A stretch of 64,000 nucleotides of DNA from Saprospiraceae bacterium (GCA_016714765.1 JADKCF010000006.1:215281-279280); one strand, 5' to 3'. Shown: positions 29,814-39,941, numbered from the stretch's first letter. A program made the numbers and translations. The notes: generated from the sequence alone by a model not told the origin.

Positions 29814-30464
29814 ATGATATCTATAAACACTATACTGGACAGACTCGACTTATATGATGTTATCAACATAATATCATTTATCATGTTGCTGATCTTAATG
29901 TCCCGTGGTCGTAAAAGTCTACCTTATTTGTCCGTTTTTCTGTTTATGCTTATCTTTCTGGAAGTTTATCTCCAGGTGTACTGGTCTATCAGGTTTCATT
30001 ACAATATCTTTGTCTACAACATCATATCAAAGCTAACTGTGATGTATTACATATTTATCTATTACCTCCATTTCAGGCATGCGGAATGGTCAAAATGGAT
30101 CTTATGGATATTCGGTTTATGGCTGATTTTATGTCTTTATTTCAATTCGTTTGCAGTGGATACCATCCATTTTGACAAAATAAGTTATGTTTCCGGTCTT
30201 ACTTTTGTGACAGTATTGATTATAAAATACTTTTATGACATTATTTATGTACAGTCATACCGAAATTTGAAAAACGACCCTTTGTTTTACCTTTCAGTGG
30301 GGATATTACTCTTTTTTGCAGCCAACTTTCCGATTTTGATTTTTGCAGATATCTTCATCAATAATATAAAAAGGAACAGCAGTTTGTACTCCAGTTTAAT
30401 ATCGTTAGGAAATATTTTTTTATCACTTGGTTACTTTAGCGCTGTATTATGTGGGAAGGAATAG
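29814..30464 (+). CDS. Seven-transmembrane protein B2 of the signalling locus
   Basis: A 216-residue protein with about seven helices, paralogous to B1 ('LYDVINIISFIMLLILMSRG', 'KNDPLFYLSVGILLFFAANF', 'SLISLGNIFLSLGYFSA'). The ATG at 29814 is chosen because it aligns with the B1 start and lies 16 bp after A2; the longer frame from 29505 lies inside A2. Its end overlaps the histidine kinase start by 16 bp, which suggests translational coupling and a shared function. Confidence 0.75.
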   Translation: MISINTILDRLDLYDVINIISFIMLLILMSRGRKSLPYLSVFLFMLIFLEVYLQVYWSIRFHYNIFVYNIISKLTVMYYIFIYYLHFRHAEWSKWILWIFGLWLILCLYFNSFAVDTIHFDKISYVSGLTFVTVLIIKYFYDIIYVQSYRNLKNDPLFYLSVGILLFFAANFPILIFADIFINNIKRNSSLYSSLISLGNIFLSLGYFSAVLCGKE

Positions 30465-31259
30465 ATGACCCGATGATTTGGATAATCGTAGCTGCATTTA
30501 CGATGCCTCTGTTGCTTATAGCCTTGCTGATATGGTTTTTCCTGTCATACCAGAAAAAAAAATATGAGTATGAAGTAGAAAAAAAAGATGCCCTCGTACG
30601 CGAGCAGGCACTCATCATCGAACAACAAAATGCAATACAAATGGAACGCAACCGCATAGCCAGTGAGATGCATGACGAACTTGGGTCCGGACTTACTTCT
30701 ATCAAATACCTCAGTGATAGTGTATGCGCAAGGTCCAAAGATGAAACTATCAGTGCTGACATTAAAAATAGCGGGACACAGTACCCTTCTGGTGACCAAT
30801 ATGTCAGAAATCATCTGGGCTATGAACAGCCGTTTTGACAATATTGAAGGACTTGTGGGATACATCCGGAGATTTGCAGTGGAATATCTGGAGGACCACC
30901 ATATGGATAGTCAGTTTTTTTCTGACACATCAGAAGATAAAATCAAAATATCAGGCGAAAAAAGAAGGAACATTTATCTGGTCATCAAGGAGCTACTCAA
31001 TAATGCTGTAAAATATTCGCATGCGTCCAAAATCATCATTGAAGTCCAAACTGAAGAAGCATTTTCCATTACTATTAAAGAAATAAATGCGTTGGGCTAT
31101 GACCCTCTTGTCAAAATGAAGGAAGGAAATGGTCTGTACAATATTCAAAAAAGAATGAAACAGATTGGCGGAAAAATAACATTTATAAGGGAGGGAAATG
31201 ATATGGTCGCTACAGTATCTCTGCCATATACTGACGAAATGGTCCGTGGATCATCCTAA
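30449..31259 (+). CDS. Sensor histidine kinase, HisKA_3/NarL type (frameshifted)
   Basis: About 270 codons after correction. There is one transmembrane helix (about residues 9-33), a short coiled coil, then a HisKA_3 dimerisation domain with the phospho-acceptor His75 in ASEMHDELGSGL. The frame breaks in the GGG at 30773-30775: removing one G gives KNSGHSTLLVTNMSEII. The ATPase domain follows with N box 'KELLNNAVKYSHAS' and G box 'GNGLYNIQKRMKQIGG'. It lacks any extracytoplasmic sensing domain, so the B proteins upstream may supply the signal. It overlaps B2 and precedes its regulator by 87 bp. Confidence 0.85.
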
Positions 31260-31346
31260 AATAGCATATTTATGTACCAATGAACTATATTTAAAAAAGT
31301 AATAACAACCTCAGGTAAACACCACAGTAAATAAAAACAAAAAACC

Positions 31347-31994
31347 ATGACACAGCAGCCTATACGCATTTCCATCATAGAAGACCTGAAAGATGTGGCT
31401 ATCTCTCTGCAGTCCATCATCAATACTCAGGATGATATGCACTGCGAACACATTTTTCATAATGCTGAAGATGCCATGCAATTTATACCCAATCAATTGA
31501 CGAATGTTGTGATTGTAGATATTGGTTTACCAAGAGCAAGTGGCATTGAAGCCATTTCATTCCTTAAAAATAAGTGTCCTCAGCTCATGTTTTGTATGTT
31601 TACAGTGTACGAGGATGACGAAAAAATATTCAGGTCACTGCAAGCCGGAGCCAAAGGGTACATCCTGAAAGGAGCATCTAAAGATAAAATGCTGGACTCC
31701 ATCAGAGAGTTAAACAAAGGGGGATCGCCTATGAGTCCAAGTATCGCAAGACGTATCATAGATATGTTCAGTGAAATGAAATACAAGACAACCCCTGCCC
31801 CACTGCCACTGACTGCTAGAGAAATGGAGCTATTGACACTTTTATCCAAAGGTTTGCTTTACAAAGAAATCGGCGATCATATGGGTATCACTATAGGGAC
31901 AGTCAAGCAGCACATACATAAAATTTATGATAAACTGGAGGTAACAAATAAAACCGAAGCAATCAATAAATTAAATCATAACAACGGCCAATGA
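31347..31994 (+). CDS. LuxR/NarL family response regulator
   Basis: A 215-residue protein with an N-terminal receiver domain (acidic pair Glu12/Asp13, phospho-acceptor Asp58 in VVIVDIGLPRASG, conserved Lys in GYILKGAS) and a C-terminal LuxR helix-turn-helix ('LTAREMELLTLLSKGLLYKE', 'TVKQHIHKIYDKLEV'). It is the cognate partner of the kinase just upstream. Target genes are unknown; the adjacent radical SAM gene starts 19 bp after its stop. Confidence 0.93.
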   Translation: MTQQPIRISIIEDLKDVAISLQSIINTQDDMHCEHIFHNAEDAMQFIPNQLTNVVIVDIGLPRASGIEAISFLKNKCPQLMFCMFTVYEDDEKIFRSLQAGAKGYILKGASKDKMLDSIRELNKGGSPMSPSIARRIIDMFSEMKYKTTPAPLPLTAREMELLTLLSKGLLYKEIGDHMGITIGTVKQHIHKIYDKLEVTNKTEAINKLNHNNGQ

Positions 31995-32013
31995 GTACTT
32001 AGTGTGATTATCT

Positions 32014-34239
32014 TTGCACTATAAATGTAAATACTTGAAGGTACTCTTTATTACGCCACCTTTTACACAACTGAATACCCCCTATCCGGCTACTGCTTAT
32101 CTCAAGGGATTCATGAATACTTTGGGTATCCAATCTTTTCAGACAGATCTAAGTCTGGAGGTGATACTGGCCATTTTTAACAAAAACGGACTCACTCGTT
32201 TATTTAGTCATATAGAAGATAATGGGCTGGATCTCACAGACAATGCCTATCGTATTTTTGCACAACACAAAAAATACATTCATACGATCGATGCCGTCAT
32301 CGGTTTTTTACAAAATAAAAATCAAACCCTGGCCCTGACCATTTGTTCAGGTGGTTATCTACCTGAAGCCGGCAGGTTTGAAAATGCAGAAGACCTGGAT
32401 TGGGCATTCGGAAACATGGGTACACATGATAAAGCCAGGCACCTTGCCACTTTGTATCTCGAAGACCTGGGAGACCTTATCACTGAAGTAATCGATCCAT
32501 ACTTTGGTTTTAGCAGATATGCAGAAAGATTGGGCAGAACAGCCACTCATTTTGATGAAATGTATCAAGCCTTGAATCAGGACGATAGTTGGGTGACGAT
32601 AACGATGAAGTCGATACTCACTCAACATATGCATACACACATGCCGGATCTGGTATGTATTACAGCTCCCTTCCCTGGCAATGTATTCAGTGCCTTCCAA
32701 TGCGGCAAACACATCAAAAGTCTATTTCCTGCTACTAGTGTTGCTTTTGGTGGCGGATATGCCAATACCGAATTAAGGAGTATTTTTGATACACGGGTTT
32801 TTGAATTTTTGGATTTCATCCTCCTCGATGATGGCGAAGCTCCCCTGCAACATCTGATCGAATTTATCCAGGGCAAAAGGTCAAAAGAAATGCTCAAACG
32901 CACTTTTTGTCTGCATCATAATACGGTAACATATTACAACAACTCGCCGGATCTGGACATACCTCAAAGAGAAGTAGGTACACCTGATTACTCTGATCTT
33001 TGGCTGGACATGTATCTCTCTGTCATTGAAATCATCAATCCTATGCATCGGCTATGGAGTGATGGCAGGTGGAACAAACTCACACTGGCACATGGTTGCT
33101 ACTGGGGGAAATGTTCTTTTTGTGATGTCACACTAGACTACATCCAAAGATATGAGCCTGTCAATGCTGCATTGCTATGCGACAGAATAGAACAAATCAT
33201 CTCACAAACCCATCAAAATGGTTTTCATTTTGTAGATGAAGCTGCTCCACCTGCATTGATGCGGGATCTGGCGATAGAAATTGTAAGGAGAGACCTGACG
33301 GTGGTTTGGTGGACCAATATCAGATTCGAAAAGAGTTTTACCCCTGATCTGTGCCGTTTGCTCAGAAAAAGTGGTTGCATAGCTATATCAGGTGGACTCG
33401 AAGTTGCATCTGACAGATTACTTTCAAAAATGCAAAAAGGGGTTACTGTCGCTCAGGTAGCACGTGTGGCGCAGGCATTTACGGATGCAGGCATCATGGT
33501 ACATGCATATCTTATGTACGGTTTTCCTACTCAGACAGTGTCAGAGACGATAGACAGTTTGGAGATGGTCAGACAGATGTTTGCAGAAGGTGTAATTCAA
33601 TCCGGGTTCTGGCATCAGTTTGCTATGACCGCTCATAGTCCTGTAGGTATCAATCCAGCGGAATATGGGGTTACAAATATAGGCCCTGAATTCGGAGGAT
33701 TTGCTGAAAATGATCTTTTCCACCTGGATCCAACCGGTGCAGATCATGAAAAATTTTCCACGGGTTTAAAATCTTCCATTTTTAACTATATGCAGGGCCT
33801 GGGACTGGACGAACCTCTGGATGTATGGTTTGATTTTAGGGTACCAAAAACAAAAGTTAATCCCACTTTTATTCACAAAATCCTATCGGATCAAGAAAGT
33901 ACACCTTTCAGGCCGCACGATCAGATCATCTGGATAGGTGGGGTAGCCATAGAACTGATCATCTCTCCCGTCAAAAAGAGCAAAAAAAATCCGGATGCGA
34001 AGGAATACGCAGAAATCATACTCTCAGATACCAAATCAAATTATTCGCTTTTTTTTGAGCATAAAATAGCCCAATGGGTCATTGCTACCATAGAAAAGGC
34101 AAGTCCTGAATCAGGACAAAAATATACATTCCAGAAGTTGAAATCAGATTTCGAAACAGATTGCGAGGCAGATTTTAGTACTTTTGTGGTCTCGGATGCC
34201 TTTGTTTTGTGGCGTGAAAGAGGACTGCTGATTGTTTAA
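32014..34239 (+). CDS. B12-binding-domain radical SAM protein
   Basis: A 741-residue protein. The N-terminal third has the cobalamin-binding fold (opening VLFITPPFTQLNTPYPATAY, later 'DLVCITAPFPGNVFSAFQCG' and 'VAFGGGYANTEL'). The radical SAM core starts near residue 355 with HGCYWGKCSFCDVT, whose Cys362, Cys367 and Cys370 give CX4CX2C spacing rather than the common CX3CX2C. 'CIAISGGLEVASDRLLSKMQ' and 'HAYLMYGFPTQT' are typical later core motifs. Substrate unknown; relatives do methylations or rearrangements. The start is uncertain: TTG at 32014 or TTG at 32032 just before KVLFITPP. Its stop overlaps the convergent BaiN-type gene. Confidence 0.85.
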   Translation: MHYKCKYLKVLFITPPFTQLNTPYPATAYLKGFMNTLGIQSFQTDLSLEVILAIFNKNGLTRLFSHIEDNGLDLTDNAYRIFAQHKKYIHTIDAVIGFLQNKNQTLALTICSGGYLPEAGRFENAEDLDWAFGNMGTHDKARHLATLYLEDLGDLITEVIDPYFGFSRYAERLGRTATHFDEMYQALNQDDSWVTITMKSILTQHMHTHMPDLVCITAPFPGNVFSAFQCGKHIKSLFPATSVAFGGGYANTELRSIFDTRVFEFLDFILLDDGEAPLQHLIEFIQGKRSKEMLKRTFCLHHNTVTYYNNSPDLDIPQREVGTPDYSDLWLDMYLSVIEIINPMHRLWSDGRWNKLTLAHGCYWGKCSFCDVTLDYIQRYEPVNAALLCDRIEQIISQTHQNGFHFVDEAAPPALMRDLAIEIVRRDLTVVWWTNIRFEKSFTPDLCRLLRKSGCIAISGGLEVASDRLLSKMQKGVTVAQVARVAQAFTDAGIMVHAYLMYGFPTQTVSETIDSLEMVRQMFAEGVIQSGFWHQFAMTAHSPVGINPAEYGVTNIGPEFGGFAENDLFHLDPTGADHEKFSTGLKSSIFNYMQGLGLDEPLDVWFDFRVPKTKVNPTFIHKILSDQESTPFRPHDQIIWIGGVAIELIISPVKKSKKNPDAKEYAEIILSDTKSNYSLFFEHKIAQWVIATIEKASPESGQKYTFQKLKSDFETDCEADFSTFVVSDAFVLWRERGLLIV

Positions 34240-35479
34240 TCCGAATGAGAAGTCAACGCAACATTCCGGGCCATATCCATAGCAGCAATATATCCACCTG
34301 TCCAGGCTGCCTGAAAATTAAATCCACCGGTGACAGCGTCAATATTAATAACTTCTCCGGCCATATATAATCCGGGATGGAGCTTGCTTCCGAAAGTTTT
34401 AAAGTTGATCTGATCAAGAGACACACCTCCTGCTGTAACAAATTCTTCCTTGAAAGTAGTTTTTCCTTTGACCGCAAAAGAGCATTTCTTGAGTTGGGTG
34501 ACTATATCAGACATTTCCACTTTTGATAGAGATGCCCAGTTTTTTTCTTTGTCGACCAGAACTTGCTCTATAAGAAACTGCCACAATCTGGCTGGTAAAC
34601 CAAACAGTGCATTGGCTGTTACTTTTTTCTTAGCCATGGACTCCCGCATGGAAGTAATTTCCTCTTTTCCCACCTCTGGTATCCAATCTACAAATGCTGT
34701 GAAGTCATACTTTCGCTCAGCAAGCAATGTGGCACCCCATGCAGATGCTTTAAGTATAGCAGGTCCACTGAGTCCCCAGTGGGTAATCAGCAGTGGGCCA
34801 TCAGTCACAATTTTTGAATCTTTAATGGAGACTTGTACATTTTTTACAACCAATCCCATAAGTGTACTAATGGGATGCTGTGGTAGATTGAAGGTGAATA
34901 AGGAAGGACATGGTGGTACTATTTTATATCCATGATTTTCCAGCATACTCCAGACAAATGGGCTACTGCCGTTGCTATCATAAGTATAGACGACCTGTAA
35001 AGCTGATCATCAGCTACTACCTCAAATTTGTATTTTTTTTCCTCATTGTATGTAAAATCTTTTACTTTGGCGTTTTTTATCACCTCAATATGATACTTCC
35101 TGGCAAGGTGCATAAAACACTGTATAATAGTATCTGAACTGTTGCTCACCGGAAACATACAACCATCGGGCTCAGTATACAGTTTGACCCCATTATCTTC
35201 AAACCATGTGACGGTATCTTTAGCGTTAAAAATGTGAAAAGGCCCTAAAAGTTCTCGCTGCCCTCTTGGATAATAGCTTGTGAGTGTGCGAGAGTCAAAA
35301 CAATTATGGGTCACATTGCACCTACCACCTCCTGATATGCGTACTTTGTTCAGTACATCTTTGGATTGCTCCAGTATGACAATCCTGAGATCAGCATTGT
35401 GTATTTTAGCATTGATAGCGGCAAAAAACCCGGCAGCTCCACCACCTATGATGATCACATCCCATGTATTCATAACCAT
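34236..35479 (-). CDS. BaiN/HI0933-type NAD(P)/FAD-dependent oxidoreductase (frameshifted)
   Basis: About 415 codons when rejoined. The N-terminal dinucleotide fold is intact (WDVIIIGGGAAGFFAAI), followed by the family's 'NKVRISGGGRCNVTH' motif. The C-terminal part has 'HWGLSGPAILKASAWGA', 'TAGGVSLDQIN', and the end 'GEVINIDAVTGGFNFQAAWTGG'. The break is near 34969: one G short, and restoring it gives IATGGSSPFVWSMLENHGY. Known relatives are flavoproteins, some reducing the double bonds of bile acids; the bacterial role here is unclear. An alternative start is the Met at 35473. Confidence 0.87.
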
Positions 35480-35491
35480 AAAGGTAAATAT

Positions 35492-35540
35492 AAAAAAGGA
35501 GATGTTTTTAAGATTTGATCATCTTTTAAAACATCTCCCT
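35492..35540 (-). terminator. Terminator of the DUF1761 gene
   Basis: On the minus strand GGAGATGTTTTAAAAGA pairs with a near-complementary arm ending ACATCTCC, followed by TTTTTTA. It separates the DUF1761 gene from the BaiN-type gene. Confidence 0.75.
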
Positions 35541-35577
35541 TTACAGGCAATTATGTAAAAACCAGTAACTGTCTTTT

Positions 35578-36075
35578 TTATGCCCAGGCACAAATAATAC
35601 CACCCATGATGGCAGCTGAAACGCCCCAGTATCCTACATTAAGTAAAATGTATTTCCATGACTTTCGCTCAAACAACGCATTGGTTCCCATTACAGGCAA
35701 CAAAAGAAACAGGGTAGTAATAAAACCATGTAAAGCGCCGTGTTTAAAGCTTCTAAACTCAGCTCCATATTTGGCCATAAAATCTTTAGCCAGATTAAAA
35801 GCTTCAGTTCCTTCTTTATCCACACCTGCATTTTGAAGAACGCTGAAAATACCCATTTGGTGGATGACTACAGGTGTCAATGCAACTGCTAGCATCATAC
35901 CAAATATAAGGGTCAATGCGAATATTTTTACCATATTGGCACCTTCCATTTTGTCCATTGTCATACCAGCTTCTACCATCCAGGTTTTACCAAAAAGTGG
36001 ACCATACCATAATGATCCCACTGCCAGGGGCACTAATCCTGTTGCCAGAATTATAAGCCAATTTAATTCTATCAT
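35578..36075 (-). CDS. DUF1761 family membrane protein
   Basis: A 165-residue protein with four hydrophobic helices. It has the DUF1761 pattern 'PLAVGSLWYGPLFGKTWM' in the first helix-loop region, then paired helices and a final Gly-rich helix ('YWGVSAAIMGGIICAWA'). Function is not known. The start at 36075 (MIELNW) is preferred: a good promoter (36100-36130) lies 25 bp upstream and the longer frame would run through it. Confidence 0.85.
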   Translation of the reverse strand: MIELNWLIILATGLVPLAVGSLWYGPLFGKTWMVEAGMTMDKMEGANMVKIFALTLIFGMMLAVALTPVVIHQMGIFSVLQNAGVDKEGTEAFNLAKDFMAKYGAEFRSFKHGALHGFITTLFLLLPVMGTNALFERKSWKYILLNVGYWGVSAAIMGGIICAWA

Positions 36076-36099
36076 AATAATTATTTGTTTTGATTGACA

Positions 36100-36130
36100 C
36101 AAATATAAATAAATATTTAAATTCTGCAAA
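36100..36130 (-). promoter_or_regulatory. Promoter of the DUF1761 gene
   Basis: On the minus strand TTTG (36127-36130), 19 bp, then TATATTTG (36100-36107). Both boxes match the Bacteroidota consensus, and spacing is within the usual 17-23 range. Confidence 0.7.
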
Positions 36131-36381
36131 AAAAACCTAATATAATTGTATATAACATATTGCACTTTTTTAAATAAAAATACATTTGATTTATAAGTAC
36201 ATATTAATCCAATTATAAAGGTTATATTGATCTACTAACCCCCGACCACTATAGGGGAGTGGTACTCTTTGATAAGTATAAGTAGGTGGTGGTTCGTCCT
36301 TTAGGTGTTGAGGGTAAAAAGAAGGGCTTTTACTATTTTGTGCTATTTATTATACACATCAGTAAATATAGCTATGATATA

Positions 36382-37251
36382 TCAGGCAGGAAGTAAAAAT
36401 GAATTTAAAATCTGCTTGTACCTCTCTCTATTATCTCTAAGCGCATTTAAATGCTGTCCCTTAAATATTTCCAGCCTGCTTTTACTAGCTGAGTTCTGCA
36501 TTATCTTTTTTCCCATAGCAATTGTGGTGAGATCGTCATCTTCATTGTAAATAAGCAACATGTCCGAGATTTTGATCACCCGGCTGACACTTTCTTCATA
36601 GCTGTGGTCTTTATTGACACCAGGAAAAATTTTCATAATGCCAAGCATCAAATAGTGCAGCCTGATATTTCTTTTTTTATAGTATGACAAATTGGAATCC
36701 AGGCAGTTTTCCACAATAATCTGCGAAAAAACATGGTCCTGATAGGTACTGTAATTAATGGTATGTGATGCTCCAAATGAAATTCCATGCCCTATTATTT
36801 TTTGTCCCGGATAAGATGCCAACACATATTGCCCTACCAAACGCAAATCCTCAGCGTACGCAAAATTTACGAACGGACTCTCTCCAAAACCATTAAAGTC
36901 ATATACAATCACCCGAAAACCCAATGCAAGATAAAGGTCTGCATGTCCGTTTTTCAGAAAAAACTGTTTGGCTTGTGACAGATATGGGTGGGACAAAATG
37001 ACGATTCCTCGTGCTGCCCCAACCGGACTTTTACTCATAAGACAAATGGATTTGCCTCCAGCCTGAAGAATATGTTTTTCCCAACCGACCTCCAACTCTG
37101 GGTCACTAACGTACTGGCTACCCCTCGGCATCAGGATTCGATGAATAAATCCCTTCAATTTTTTTTTCAACAAAAGTGGAGTTTTGCTTATTTTAAAAAG
37201 TGTGACAAAGCTAATCAAACTCCGAAAAGAATAAAATTTTAAAGCCTCCAA
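36382..37251 (-). CDS. Alpha/beta hydrolase
   Basis: A 289-residue protein with an alpha/beta hydrolase core: nucleophile elbow GHGISFGA with Ser158, probable acid in IYNEDDDLT and catalytic His in KGQHLNAL. The strand 'GFRVIVYDFNGFGESPF' before the elbow is typical. There is no signal peptide; the N-terminus is basic and partly hydrophobic (residues 9-30), so weak membrane association is possible. Substrate unknown. Upstream and downstream spacers isolate it. Confidence 0.8.
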   Translation of the reverse strand: MEALKFYSFRSLISFVTLFKISKTPLLLKKKLKGFIHRILMPRGSQYVSDPELEVGWEKHILQAGGKSICLMSKSPVGAARGIVILSHPYLSQAKQFFLKNGHADLYLALGFRVIVYDFNGFGESPFVNFAYAEDLRLVGQYVLASYPGQKIIGHGISFGASHTINYSTYQDHVFSQIIVENCLDSNLSYYKKRNIRLHYLMLGIMKIFPGVNKDHSYEESVSRVIKISDMLLIYNEDDDLTTIAMGKKIMQNSASKSRLEIFKGQHLNALRDNRERYKQILNSFLLPA

Positions 37252-37486
37252 ATATTTTTATTTTTACTATATATTTTTTTCATTAATATAACACTCATGT
37301 TATCAACTGTTTTCATAAATAAAATTATTAATACTTCATTAATAACACATTACACATGATAAAAATGACATATAAATTTGATTTTATATTTTTTAATTCA
37401 ATAATTGATGATATCTTTACACTTCCTAAGCGACAGTAAAATTGTCGCCGGAAGCAACCGATTTTTTTAAACCCAAATCCGATCTT

Positions 37487-37981
37487 ATGAATGTAGAACA
37501 TTACACTCCTTTTCATTTTAGTAAGAGATCTTTACAATCGTCTCAGTTTTTCTCATCTCACTTCGAACCCTTTCTCCTTAGCTTGCTGATTTTGACGGGC
37601 ATCATAGGTTCTATTTACCTTTTTGGTCAGAAGTTGGTCAGCACTGAACCAGTATCTACGGCTTCGGCACCACAAAATAATGGCGCATCTATCGCAAGCC
37701 TCTTACTGGGAAATGACGAAGAGGCCCCTGCCAACGACTTTGATGATTTTATAAAAATGTCTGGCTCACCTCAAGCTGGAGTACTATATAACTTCGAATT
37801 TTTGAAAGATGTTAAATCGTCAAGATTTGTTCTGGAAATGGGTGATGGCGTCAGGCTTATCATAACTCAAAACAGCCTGTCTTATTCTTATGCACAACCT
37901 GGCAAATATGTCATAGAGCTCAAAGAAATCAAGAACGGATTATTACATTTGGTAGGTACCAAAAAGATCAAGGTAAAATAA
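37487..37981 (+). CDS. Single-pass membrane protein, hypothetical, with possible PKD-like C-terminus
   Basis: A 164-residue protein with a cytoplasmic N-terminus (about 1-30), one transmembrane helix (about 32-54, 'PFLLSLLILTGIIGSIYLFG'), a Ser/Ala/Asn linker and a beta-rich C-terminal domain. The ending 'YAQPGKYVIELKEIKNG' is the turn seen in PKD/immunoglobulin-like folds. The ATG at 37487 is preferred because the longer frame from 37442 adds a short unrelated stretch. Family unknown. Confidence 0.65.
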   Translation: MNVEHYTPFHFSKRSLQSSQFFSSHFEPFLLSLLILTGIIGSIYLFGQKLVSTEPVSTASAPQNNGASIASLLLGNDEEAPANDFDDFIKMSGSPQAGVLYNFEFLKDVKSSRFVLEMGDGVRLIITQNSLSYSYAQPGKYVIELKEIKNGLLHLVGTKKIKVK

Positions 37982-38128
37982 TTCAGAGGCATTTGCGTCT
38001 GCTCTTAAGTAATCTTGTCTTTGGATTGGCTTCTTCAGTAAAATAGCACAGAACAGTACCAACAAATATACTTACACCAATGGTAAAACCTTCCCCTTTT
38101 ACTTAACTGGTATTAGTTAAAAAAAGCT

Positions 38129-39487
38129 TTAAAGTGCTTGGATGATGTCGTACTGAGTCAGTACGATCAACTCACCTGACAAATCCTTGGCAATAACAGC
38201 CGGTGTATGTTTAGATATGTATTTATTGAGATCTCTCACAGGAAGGTCTACTCCGACTACAGGAAACGGGTCTGCCATGATTTCAGCCACTTGTTTTTCG
38301 CTATTCTGCAGAGGGTTATTAAGAATAAACTCCAGTATTGTACTTTCGGTCACTGAGCCAGCTATTTTTTCACCATCCATCACAGGCAACTGAGAGATGT
38401 CAGTTTCTTTCATCAGCTTCAGCACATTTTTGACAGTCTCTGTCACGGGTACCGACAAAAATTTACGGTCTCTTTTGGAAATGATAAGGTCTTTGACTTT
38501 TAGTTCGCTGTCTAAAAAGCCTCTTTCACGCATCCAGTCGTCATTGTAGAGTTTGCCCATATATCTGCTACCATGGTCATGAAACAGTATTACTACTACA
38601 TCTGAAGGTTTAAGCCTATCTTTCATCTGGTGCAATCCGGCAAGTGCTGAACCGGCACTGTACCCTAAAAGAATACCTTCTTCCCGCGCCAGTCTTCTCG
38701 CTGCCAGCGCTGCGTCTTTGTCACTTACTTTCTCAAAGTGATCTATCAGACTGAAGTCGACATTCTTTGGAAGGATATCTTCGCCTATTCCCTCTGTGAT
38801 ATAAGGATAAATTTCTTTCCTGTCGAAAATACCTGTCTCATGAAATTTTTTGAACACCGACCCATATGTATCTATACCCCAAACCTGTACATTCGGGTTC
38901 TGCTCTTTAAGGTATTTTGCAACCCCCGAAACAGTACCTCCTGTGCCCACTCCTACTATGAAATGTGTAATCTTGCCATCTGTCTGTTTCCAGATTTCAG
39001 GACCTGTAGACTCATAATGAGCTTCCCTGTTAGACAGATTGTCATATTGGTTAAGCCATGCCGAATTAGGTATCTCTTTGCTGAGCTTTTCGGCTACAGA
39101 GTAGTAAGATCGGGGATCATCAGGCTCTACATTGGTAGGACAAACGATCACTTCAGCGCCTACTGCTTTGAGCATATCGATTTTTTCCTTTGACTGCTTA
39201 TCGCTTGTTGTAAAAATACACTTGTACCCTTTGACAGCTGCAGCGAGAGCAATGCCCATACCGGTATTACCACTGGTACATTCTATAAAAGTACCTCCGG
39301 GTTTTATCCTTCCTGCTTTTTCGGCATCCTCTACCATTTTAAGGGCCATTCTGTCTTTGGTTGAATGCCCTGGATTAAATGTTTCGATTTTGCCAAGTAC
39401 GAGACATGGAATATCATCCACCACTTTATTTAGTTTGACCATAGGGGTATTACCTATTGTTTCCAAAATATTATTCCGATAATCCAT
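38129..39487 (-). CDS. Cystathionine beta-synthase (PLP enzyme with two CBS domains)
   Basis: A 452-residue enzyme condensing serine and homocysteine to cystathionine. The fold-type II catalytic domain has the PLP Lys44 in NPGHSTKDRM, the Asn/Ser-rich loop 'ECTSGNTGMGIALAA', and 'GVGTGGTVSGVAKYLKE' for the phosphate. Two CBS domains follow (about 335-452), which in relatives act as regulators by binding adenosyl ligands. Motif and length fit true CBS better than cysteine synthase. CAAAGATA at 39520-39527 is a possible minus-strand -7 box. Confidence 0.92.
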   Translation of the reverse strand: MDYRNNILETIGNTPMVKLNKVVDDIPCLVLGKIETFNPGHSTKDRMALKMVEDAEKAGRIKPGGTFIECTSGNTGMGIALAAAVKGYKCIFTTSDKQSKEKIDMLKAVGAEVIVCPTNVEPDDPRSYYSVAEKLSKEIPNSAWLNQYDNLSNREAHYESTGPEIWKQTDGKITHFIVGVGTGGTVSGVAKYLKEQNPNVQVWGIDTYGSVFKKFHETGIFDRKEIYPYITEGIGEDILPKNVDFSLIDHFEKVSDKDAALAARRLAREEGILLGYSAGSALAGLHQMKDRLKPSDVVVILFHDHGSRYMGKLYNDDWMRERGFLDSELKVKDLIISKRDRKFLSVPVTETVKNVLKLMKETDISQLPVMDGEKIAGSVTESTILEFILNNPLQNSEKQVAEIMADPFPVVGVDLPVRDLNKYISKHTPAVIAKDLSGELIVLTQYDIIQAL

Positions 39488-39941
39488 ACAAATAATCCTT
39501 TAAACTGTGAAATATTTTGCAAAGATACGCTTTTGCATAAATATCTGAAAATAAAATTCTTAATCATGATTCGCAATCCTTTTATGTCAAATATTTCATT
39601 TTTTCATAAAAATTTAAGATTCTCCTATACCGTGATTCTGATCATCATTGACAAAATTTAATCTAATTTTAAAAAAATTAAACAAAAAACATATACACAA
39701 ATAGGCTTTAATCGTAATATATTTGTCTCTACACATTAGGTCATTAAATCCTTTAGTGCAGAATAAAAAGAACTTATCAATTCAGCATCAACGAATTATA
39801 TCTAAAAAATTTAGTATACAAAAATTTGTTTAAAATGATTTGTTATTTTATATTTACACCGTTTTTAATACCTATGTATCCGTATTTTCTGACAAGTCTT
39901 TGACCAATCTGGATTTGTTATACCTAAAACCTAAGTAAAGC
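39488..39941. other. Divergent intergenic region, no gene seen
   Basis: About 450 bp of very AT-rich DNA between the divergent cystathionine beta-synthase and M23 genes. It presumably holds both promoters; apart from the -7 box at 39520-39527 no site could be assigned. Confidence 0.4.

Noticed and set aside
36244..36265. ACCACT/AGTGGT hairpin downstream of the alpha/beta hydrolase gene
   Set aside because: The stem is short and no T run follows on either strand, so it is not a convincing terminator.
37328..37516. Minus-strand open frame of 62 codons
   Set aside because: It overlaps the start of the plus-strand membrane-protein gene and has an AT-driven composition.
38105..38125. TTAACT/AGTTAA inverted repeat near the cystathionine beta-synthase stop
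   Set aside because: AT-only 6-bp arms are expected by chance, and the flanking run has the wrong polarity for a terminator of that gene.
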